From Moringa oleifera (lineage: Eukaryota > Streptophyta > Magnoliopsida > Brassicales > Moringaceae): a stretch of DNA of 64,000 nucleotides. A program made the translations under genes and the position numbers. The stretch is taken from the NCBI GenBank assembly GCA_021397835.1, contig JAJFZO010000230.1, positions 3,590,001 through 3,654,000 of the forward strand, written 5' to 3'. Below are positions 49,191-57,671 of the stretch, piece after piece. The notes beneath the pieces were generated by a model. It had not been told where the DNA came from, did not search any database, and was given only the letters and a program-made list of their open reading frames with translations. The stretch's first letter is position 1. The number at the start of each line of letters is the position of its first letter.

Positions 49191-52100
49191 ATGTCTTTGG
49201 ACTCGCATATAGAGAAGGTCCTGTTCTCTAAGGACCAAATCGCCCAGCGAGTCACTGAGCTTGCTTCTGAGATCAAAGACGACTTCAAGGACGAGCCTCA
49301 ACCGCCAGTGCTTGTCGGCGTAGCAACTGGTGCGTGCTTGTTCTTTGCTGACCTCCTCAGGCTTATCGATTTGCCAATCTTTCTCGATTTCGTTCGAGCT
49401 GAATCCTACGGCTCCGGCACCCTCTCCAATGGTGCTCCCAGGATAACTCTCGACTTGAAGCTCGATGTCAAGGGCAAGCACGTTATTTTGGTGATGCTAT
49501 ATGTCTCACTCTGTACTTACGTATCCACAGTTATATATATATATATATAACTGTGTGTGTGTGTATATGTATGTATATTTGCTCGACTGCTTGCTTACTC
49601 GTTCTTTGTAATAAGCAATGGACTGTGTTTTCTATCACAAGAAGAAATGGTTGGTGCGAATACTAAAAATTTGATGTTATTTTTCGCTATTTGATTTTAC
49701 ATTTTTTGAATTTATGGAAAGAAAAAAAACCAAAAAGAATGGGTGAAATCTTCAGAGATCATAACCAGAGAAGTAACCCCTCATTTTTCACTTTTTCCTT
49801 TGCAATGTATGGAAAATCAGTCCTTTTCTTTTCAATTGGAACTTTTATGGCGGGTCCTGTTCCTTAATCAATTTATTTCAATTTTGAGATCAATGAGTGA
49901 ATTTCTTTTGTCTTTGAGAGAATCATTCTGACATAACCCAATACTTGTAAGGGATTTAGCTTTTGTCTTGTAACTACCAGTTGTACTTGAAGATGGTGAT
50001 AATTTTGTTTGTTTATAGAGATCTACTGCTCTACCAAGACAATTTAAAGGATTATTTACCCATATCTCAACACTTTGAAGTAGTGACCATGTCTGTAAAC
50101 TGTTGGATCAATAAATTGCACAGATTAACTTTTATAATCGAAAAGTTGAATATGAAGAGAAATTAAGTGATTTATTCAAGATGACATCTGGAGTAATAGA
50201 TATCTTGTTTATTGACAAAGCTTTGCACAGATTTAACTTTTATAATCAAAAAGTTGAATATGAAGAGAAATTAAGTGATTTATTGAAGATGACATCTGGA
50301 GTTATAGAAATCTTGTTTATTGACAAAGCTTCTCTTCTTCTGCATGCATGTCCTTCCTGGAATTTTCCTTAATACTTTAGAACAAAAATTGACTTTCACT
50401 TTCAATATTCATATTTTTTTTCTTTTTAATCAGAGACATAGGAATGTATATAACTTCCAATGTTCAGATCTAGGAGTAAATATTAATATAATCAGCTGCT
50501 ACTTGGCAAACAAAGAGAAGAAAAGTGTTAAAATTTTGAGTTTCAGTCATTAGTAATTTGCAGAAGACAAGATCGAACATGCACTCACCAATTGCACTAA
50601 AATTCGTTAAATGGATGGCAGATGGGTAGTGTGGTAACATTTGCTGCTTTACTGCTTATTGCATTTCTTTTCCTCTGCATACTTCTGGATTTCATTTACC
50701 TGCCACTTCCATAAACTATTAGATCTTATTAGCTATGAGAAAGTACTATGAGTTTATTCCCTAATATAGTGGCTGAAAAGATTATGAAGATATAGTATAC
50801 AGGGATGTGTTTTATGCCTTATAATATATGCATGATGATTATATAGATAAGTAGGCTAATTACAGCTGATTTGCTGCATTGCTTAAATTATTCTTTTCTT
50901 GTGTCCAAAAGAAGAAAGAAATAGGAAAGTTTTAATATTGCAGTTAATGTGAAATGAGAACATCATAGTGAATGTTTCACATGTTGTAAATTGTGGTAAT
51001 TATTCTTCTGTATCAGGTTGAGGACATTGTGGATACAGGAAGTACTTTGTCCTGTCTTATTGCACACTTGGAATCAAGAGGAGCATCCTCAATTTCAGTT
51101 TGCACATTCCTTGACAAACCAGCAAGAAGAAAGATTCAGCTTGAGCTAGTAGGGAGAGGAAAATTCTACAGGGGGTTTCAGGTAACATCAATCTTTCGAT
51201 TTCTCAAATTTTCTTGCTCTCTCTCTCTCTCTCTCCTCTCTCTCTCACATTTTCGGGTGTGAAGTTCATGTTAGATGTTTGAAGTATATGTCATTAACAA
51301 TCTATTACTTACATTTCTTGGCCTAGAGTTTCATCACGTTCCTCCAACCTGAAAGGAAACAGATCTCACTTCTCCTTTAAAAAAAAATAAAATTGATGAG
51401 GCCTCGTCACTGGGTTGTTACTGTACTACTAGTGTTTAGTTGCATCACTCTCTTTCTCAAATGCATTCTCTGGCAGACTAGCATTGAATTATCTGATTGT
51501 TCTTTTGTATGTGATATGTGCTCCTCCTGGAAAACATATACAATGTTAGTCTTGTGAGAAACCTGTCAAATACGTCTGACATAAGAATCCAATTTATTTT
51601 GGGAAGTCATTCTACGCCAATGGATGACGTTGATGTACCTAGAATGGTCAAGTCAAGTGAACTTAATCAGTTATTTATGTAGTTTACCTCATACATCACA
51701 TTTTTTTTTTCCTTTTGTTGATTGATCTATAGTAATTTATGCAAGTCAAAGTCTAATTTGACTCCTATCCTAATAATAATCACAATGTTTCAATTTCATG
51801 CCGTCAATTATCTGCTCTCTTCAAGATAAATATTATCAAATAAACATCATGAACATCCAATTCATTTATTTGTAGCGAAGCCGATGTTAGCATTTATTTT
51901 CTAATATGATTCTATAGCATTTATTGTTGATGGACTGCATTATGGTTTATGGGCACTCCTTAGCTTAGACACCAGTCTCATAATATACGAATTTGACAAT
52001 TTGGAGTGTCTAGATTGAGTGTATTTCTTAGGATTCTCTTACCTGAAAGTAAGTGTTAGACCTATCTACTTTGATTGATCAAATGCAGCTTTTACGTTCT

Positions 52101-52338
52101 CTTATTTAGGATGCATACGTATGTAGTTTTGGTTGGAACTGACTGCTAGGAGCTGATGACATTAATCTCATTTTCTTATCATTATTGATGACATGGGTCA
52201 GTATTAATGTGATTTTCCATTATTTTTATCATTGTTCAGTGTCCAGATTATTTTGTTGTGGGTTACGGAATGGACTTTGCTGAATTGTACAGAAACTTGC
52301 CATTCGTTGGCATCTTGAAGCCTGAAATTTACAGGTGA
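49191..52338 (+). CDS. HPRT: hypoxanthine-guanine phosphoribosyltransferase
   Basis: CDS is join(49191..49490, 51017..51181, 52240..52338), 187 residues, typical for plant HGPRT. Introns are GT-AG and phase 0. The enzyme joins hypoxanthine or guanine to PRPP to give IMP or GMP in purine salvage. Visible motifs are the N-terminal [28 protein letters not shown] with the flexible-loop region, and the PRPP-binding loop [12 protein letters not shown] at 101-112, in which EDIVDTG is the family signature. The C-terminus has [20 protein letters not shown], which binds the purine base and ends as in the family. No targeting peptide is seen, so it is probably cytosolic. Intron 1 (1.5 kb) contains a recent tandem duplication at 50116-50330. 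Confidence 0.95.
49528..49580. repeat. compound (TA)n/(TG)n microsatellite in HPRT intron 1
   Basis: Alternating TA passes into alternating TG and then TATG units, just inside the first intron. Confidence 0.85.
50116..50330 (+). repeat. tandem duplication of about 107-108 bp in HPRT intron 1
   Basis: Copy 1 starts TTGCACAGATTAAC at 50116 and copy 2 TTGCACAGATTTAAC at 50223. They differ at only a few positions (for example TTATTC/TTATTG and GGAGTAATAGAT/GGAGTTATAGAA) and by one inserted T. The second unit and most of the first are open in one frame ([24 protein letters not shown]), which looks protein-like but matches nothing I know. Confidence 0.85.
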
Positions 52339-53242
52339 TTTGGCTTATCATTAGCTGCCTTGCATAGAAGCATTCAGGTCCACACTACTTGTTCTCCATC
52401 CACACAGTTTGACAATTGGAAGTAATTGAGATTGCTTTTAGTATGGTTTTCATACGATGACTTTGGAAAGTTTCAAGTGTTTGCAGGAACAAGCATGTGT
52501 TTATTCTTGCATTTGTAATGTGATCACAGAATGATAATTTATGAAGGTCCCTCTCTCTCTCTTTGAATTAGAAATTTTATTTTAAAACCACCCCAGTGCT
52601 GTAAGCTTCACATAAAATTGCAGCAACTAGGCCTCATGGGTCTCAAAAATACTACTATAAGAAGCAACTTAATTATTTAAACTGATATTATAATAGCAAC
52701 TGATATGCTACTGATGGTACTAATTCAACATTTTAATCTCCTATTCAACTTGCTTTCACCCAAAGGTGCCATCTTAACTTGATTTTCCTTCCTAGTATAG
52801 TTCTTTTTCACCGTCTTCTCTCCATCTTCTTCTTCTTCTTCACAGTAACAGGTTCAGAGCTTCATCATTCTGAATCGTTGTTTATTATGGCTGAAGGTTA
52901 TTAATTAACATTAGACAAATTATAAAATGTGGGCATTTTCATTATGGGCACCTTTTTAATCTTCTGAAAAGCAAGTGATTCTTTGTTTTTCTCCAATCTC
53001 CCCTCGTGTGGTAAAAGCACTAGGGGGAACAGAAGCCTTTTACATGGACAGCCCAAAAAACTAAACTAGCTTGACCTTTTAAAGCCCTTTTAAACCATAG
53101 AGGGGCAGACAACACTCTCTGTTCTCTCCCCTCGGTTAGCTGCTAATTGAAGTTTGTTAACAGTAAGAAGGCCATGCTTTCCGCCACCGCCTGCATTGCG
53201 CTTCCAGATGCTTGATGCATGAAGGAAAAGTAACTGTGCGGA
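52339..53242. other. intergenic region between HPRT and the helicase/MLLE gene
   Basis: This holds the 3' UTR of HPRT and then unassigned DNA with CT-rich and TCT-repeat tracts (about 52550 and 52815-52845). No gene was recognised. Confidence 0.45.
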
Positions 53243-53250
53243 TATATAAA
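53243..53250 (+). promoter_or_regulatory. TATA box of the helicase/MLLE chimeric gene
   Basis: TATATAAA is followed by AGCCCTAG, 151 bp before the ATG at 53401. The chimera therefore appears to have its own promoter. I could not find an equivalent TATA box before the full-length RH39 gene. Confidence 0.6.
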
Positions 53251-53400
53251 AGCCCTAGAAAATCTGAGGTTGCACTTTCATATTGGTGGACGTCGCCGAC
53301 GCAACGCAACCCCGTTCCAGGTGATTCTATCACCACTCACTGAAATACCAACTCCACCGGCTTGGTAAGGGCAGGTAACCGAGAATCAGAAAAGCTGGCC

Positions 53401-55540
53401 ATGAGAAGAACTAGTAAAGCACTTGTAATCAGCCTCTCTTTCTCTTCAAAGCTCCTTTCTGCAACGGAAGTATCATCAACCATGAAGTATTTTCCGTTGG
53501 TCAGGCCTCTCTCCACTACCACCTCCAAAAATGAAGACAAGAATTCGAAAGTTCCAGAGAAACCGAATAAGAAGCACTCATTTATTCTTGAGCAGTTCAG
53601 GCTTAGGAAACTCAAGGGCTCTCAAGAAGCTAGCTCGCAAAGTAAACACGTTGGAAGTACAACGACTTGTAGTTCCACTGGTGTTGAGATGGCAAGAAGA
53701 AGAAGTGAGATTGGTCTGGAGAATGAGAAGGGTGGGCCTACTGAGATGGTCTCCGGCTTCAAAGAACTGGGATTGAGAGAGGAGGTCATAGGGGCTTTGG
53801 GGGAGATGGGTGTTTGCGTTCCTACTGAGATTCAGTGTGTTGGAATACCAGCTATTTTAGATGGCAAGAGTGTTATCTTGAGTTGTGAATCTGGATATGG
53901 AAGGACCTTGGCTTATTTATTGCCTCTCATTCAGGTATTCTTCTTGGTTTAATAAAATGTTTCTTCATTTGTGTTAATGAAATTTGTTGTCAAATGATAT
54001 AAAACCTGTCTTTATTTGAAGTTTAATTTGTGATTTGGTTGAGTTTTGATCGGGAGCTTGCTGTTGCCTTTGTTTATTATTATCATTGTTTTTGGGGTTC
54101 CTAGGTTGAAGAACTTTAATTTGATTATTGAACACCTGACTGCTGTCTTTTGCTGCATTTCCCCTTCCTGCTTATATGGGTTTGTTGAATAGCCCTTTTG
54201 GTTCGATTTGATATTTGTATTTGAATATTTGCTGCAAACTTCCTGTCAAGCCAAGTGATGCTGAGGATTTGTAGACTTTCTTATCTAGCATTTTACTCCC
54301 CTATTTGCTTTTAAGTCATAAAATGTTATTTTCTGGTGGGCGGATTTGTACTTAATTAACTCTCCTCCTTTGCTGTGCTTATGGAGTTTTTTCTGGTATA
54401 ACCTTTTGCTTCAAAGGTCCAAAGGGGATTATTTATGAACTAGAATGGTGAAATTCAATGGATAAATGATACAAAGCAATATATTGATGACCTAAGAGAG
54501 AGAGAGAGAGAGAGAGAAGAAAGATCACTTACCATATGCTAATATATGCAGCAACTGAGGCAAGATGAAGCATCAGTTAGCATGAAGCCCAAGCATCCTC
54601 GGGCAATTGTGTTATGCACAACAGAAGAGCAATCTGATGAGGTCCGTTTTCTTTGCAATTATAAGAATGTGTGGCTTAGATAACATATGAGTACTTCCTG
54701 ATGGACTCTGCAGGCTTTTCATGTGGCAAAGTTAATAAGTGATGGGGCTATATTGAAATCTACACCTAAAAATGGTCACAACCAGTCAAAAGGTCCTGAG
54801 AATTTTTCGAATGCTCCGATTGGCATGTTAGTCGGCACACCTAGTGAGGTGCTACAACAAATAGAAGAAGAAACTGTGCTCTGTGATGACATCAAGTACT
54901 TGGTCAGTATCATTTTACTTAAAAGGTGACTGAAATCTTGACAATGTTCTATCATCTTTCTTTTTGCTGTTTGGGTTGAGAAAGAAATGTGTCACTCCAG
55001 AGTGTAGTTTTCTGGGGAGAGTGCACACTGTTGTGCCCTTGAAATCCACCTTCTAGTATTTCTGATGATGTCAAAACTCTCTGGGTAGGTACTGGATGAA
55101 GCCGACACCATGTTAGATCAAGGGTTTGGTCCTGAAATTCAGAAGATTTTAAACCCATTGAAGAACCGAGCAGGATTTCAAACTATTATAGTTACTTCGA
55201 CAGTGACTGAGGTACAGACCTACTGTTAGCTTATCAGAACTATTTTATCTTGTTTTAGAACCCTTGGCTTTGTGATGAAACTAGAAAATTATGGCACCTT
55301 TTGGACTGCAAGTAGCTGGTTCTGAATTTTACTTTGTGTTATTCAAAATCCCAGATGTTGGGCAAGCAACTGTCTCCTGTCATGGAGTGCCTTGAGAACA
55401 ATCATACAGGAAAAGTAACTGCCATGATGATGGAGCTTGATCAAAGAGAGGTATCTGATTTCATCGAGTCTCCCAATGCTCTGAAACAGAAAGTGGCTCA
55501 AGCAATTGATTCTTTTCAAGCAGATGGATTAGGATCTTGA
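53401..55540 (+). CDS. chimeric protein: inactive N-terminal half of RH39-type DEAD-box helicase fused to an MLLE (PABC) domain
   Basis: CDS is join(53401..53934, 54552..54641, 54714..54902, 55089..55211, 55355..55540), 373 residues. All introns are GT-AG and phase 0, with no stops. Exons 1-4 match exons 1-4 of RH39 downstream in order, phase and size (178/30/63/41 versus 177/32/63/47 codons). The N-terminus is Ser/Thr/Arg-rich like an organelle transit peptide. The Q-motif region (PTEIQ, 141-145) and DEAD (274-277) remain. Motif I reads CESGYGRT (162-169) with Lys changed to Arg; PTRELSEQ has become TTEEQSDE (201-208); TPGR has become TPSE (250-253). The second RecA lobe is absent. Exon 5 (313-373) is instead an MLLE domain: [24 protein letters not shown] (normally [10 protein letters not shown]) and [14 protein letters not shown] hydrolysis and unwinding are unlikely; a peptide-binding or RNA-binding adaptor role is inference. 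Expression is unproven. Confidence 0.88.
54494..54517. repeat. (AG)n microsatellite in intron 1 of the chimeric gene
   Basis: About 11 AG units lie roughly 35 bp upstream of the exon 2 acceptor. Confidence 0.85.
55355..55540 (+). other. MLLE (PABC) exon acquired by the RH39 duplicate
   Basis: This exon begins ATG TTG GGC AAG CAA in phase 0, just as the PABP MLLE exon at 46284 begins ATG CTG GGT GAG CAA. The two remain alignable without gaps over about 54 residues, with roughly half of the residues identical by eye, then the tails differ. The PABP tail (QLGSLALND) is missing. The Gly and Leu-Leu of the signature TGMLLE are replaced (TAMMME), so PAM2-peptide binding may be changed. Confidence 0.85.
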
Positions 55541-56140
55541 TGTTGCTGGTCATTAACATAGAGGAAGCCTCATTTAGTGCCTATACATCTGTTTATGTTT
55601 CTAAAAGGAGCCTGTTCCTTTCCTGTAGGCTCATGAGTTTGTCTGGTTTGTAGGGTTCTTATTGTAAGCACATGCTTCCATTCTCTGTTACATTACATCA
55701 TATTCCAGATTAACCATTTTACTGTCTTCTCCTTTGGCTTGGTATCAAGAAACTTGAAGAGTTGACAATTTCAGATTATTTGCTTCCATCCTTCTGTTTG
55801 ACTATTCTCAACCAGAAGCAGACTTGGTCTCAGGAGACCATTATTCTGCTTTGCCTTTCCCCACATAACAAAAAAAGGGAAAGAACCAAATGTTCCAGGG
55901 AGGCTGCGACGAGAGCCATGAAAAAATTGTCCCGAGTTCTGGCATCTATTATTTAGGCTTTCTTAGCTTCACTCCTGTGAACCATCTTTACCTGCAAATG
56001 CTGTCAGAGGGATGTGCTGCAGAAGAAAATAAACTCTGCTGGGTTTTAGTCATTCTACCATTCAGGTTACTATTGTTAAATTCTGATTTATAGTGCACAT
56101 GTTGTAAGTTTGGTATACTCAGAATTTGTTGAAAGAATAA
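55541..56140. other. 3' flank of the chimeric gene
   Basis: This is probable 3' UTR. I looked for remains of the missing C-terminal half of RH39 (the motif V and VI region) and found none. Short open frames here have no recognisable product. Confidence 0.5.
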
Positions 56141-56279
56141 TTCACGAGACATTGTTTATTTTCATTTTATTTTATTAAAAATAAATTTTAAATTTTGTAT
56201 AAAAATTATATAAAACTTTAATATGTGGTACATATTATTAATTAAATTTTTATATTTAAAAAATAATAAATTTAATTTA

Positions 56280-56640
56280 ATTTATTAATTTATTTTAAAT
56301 TAAATTTTAACTCAAATAAGTAATTATATTTTTGTTGTTGAAATACTTCAAAAACATTTCAAATAATTTTTTCACATAATTTCAAATTCATCTTTTAAAT
56401 TTAAATAATTTTTTATTTAAAATTTATTTTTTAAAAGTTTTTAAAATATAAATTAAAAAATATATAATTTTAATATTTAAAGAATTTTTTATAACAATAA
56501 CTTGAATATTTTTTATATTTTAAAAATTTTTTAAGTTAAATTTTATTATAAAAAATTTTTAATTTTAATATTTTTAATTGTTAATTTTTTTGATATTAAG
56601 ATTTGATTAATAATTTTTTAAAAATAAAGATTTATCAGTA
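56280..56640. repeat. dispersed AT-rich repeat family, minus-oriented copy
   Basis: Read in reverse, it shows the same core series as at about 8573, 8765 and 39028: an ATTTTTT-GA-ATTT stretch, then ACAAAAATAT, then a TTTGAGTTAA stretch. It is strongly diverged. Confidence 0.4.
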
Positions 56641-56689
56641 ATATGAAATGAATATAAGAGTTTTACATAAATTTTATCTTTCATTTTGG

Positions 56690-57120
56690 TTAATTATGTT
56701 AAAAAACTTACATTTTTCTCATGGTCTTAAATTTATATTTATTTAAAATTTATATTTTTATTAAATTTTTAAAATAAAAATTTTATTTATAATTTTTGTT
56801 ATCATTAACGATTTTGCTTACACATGTGACATGTATATTATTTTTATTTATATAATTATTTTAATATTATTAAAACAAATAAAATATTTTTATATTAAAA
56901 TTAATAAAAAATATATAAAATATAAATATTTAAATAAAATAAAAATAATTTTTAATTTTACAAAATTTAAAAAATATTAAGATAATTACATAATTAAAAA
57001 TCACATATACATAACAAGTGAATAAAATCATTAATATTGCTAAAAATAATAAATAAAAGTCTCATTTTAAGAATTTAATAAAATCATAAATTTTAAATGG
57101 ATATAAATTTTTTATATATT
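56690..57120. mobile_element. palindromic AT-rich MITE, copy 2
   Basis: The left arm has AAAATTTTATTTATAATTTTTGTTATCATTAACGA, then TTACACATGTGACATG, then TATATAATTATTTTAATATT. The right arm read in reverse gives the same order (CTTTTATTTATTATTTTTAG, CACTTGTTATGTATATGTG, TATGTAATTATCTTAATATT). It is the same family as 48035-48525. It lies between the chimeric gene and RH39. Confidence 0.6.
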
Positions 57121-57377
57121 TTGATTTGATATTAAAAATAAAATACAAAATTTAATCATATTATGAATTTTTATTTTTTATAATAATAAAAATTTCTTAA
57201 ACTTGTTTTTATATTTTGTTAATAAATTTATAAACACACTGTAATAAAATATCAGCCATTTTTGTGTACCACTTGGGCGAGAAAAGTGAATGAGATAATG
57301 ATGTAAAATTAACAATTTCAATTTAATCATAACATATTTCTATACATTTTGTTTCCGTGAAAGGATATATTTTTTAT

Positions 57378-57671
57378 TTAGAGCATATGATCTTCTGTTG
57401 CGATGCTAGGATAGTTGGATTGAGACTTGGGGAAGACCCGAACGAACTCCGTGCTCAGATCCGAAAAATATCCAACTGACGGCCGACCTCCCAGATGGCC
57501 CATTGGGCTGTCAGTGATCCGAATCCTCTTCATCTCTTTGTCTCTCCTCCCGGCTGGTTTATCAGAACTATCCACTGATTTTTCGTTTTCACACGAGTGC
57601 TGGCTGCGCTGCAAGTAAACCTCCCCTACTAACCAAAAGGGCAGTCAAAACCAAAGAACTGTGAAGAGAAA
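57378..57671. promoter_or_regulatory. upstream region of RH39
   Basis: This less AT-rich block precedes the RH39 start. A minus-strand open frame (57378-57614, 78 codons) runs through it. It has no known product and may be chance. The region more likely holds the RH39 core promoter and leader. Confidence 0.4.

Noticed and set aside
53401..55540. Calling the RH39 duplicate a plain pseudogene
   Set aside because: There are no stops or frameshifts, all splice sites are intact, it has its own TATA box, and a phase-matched terminal exon with a known domain and stop codon is present.
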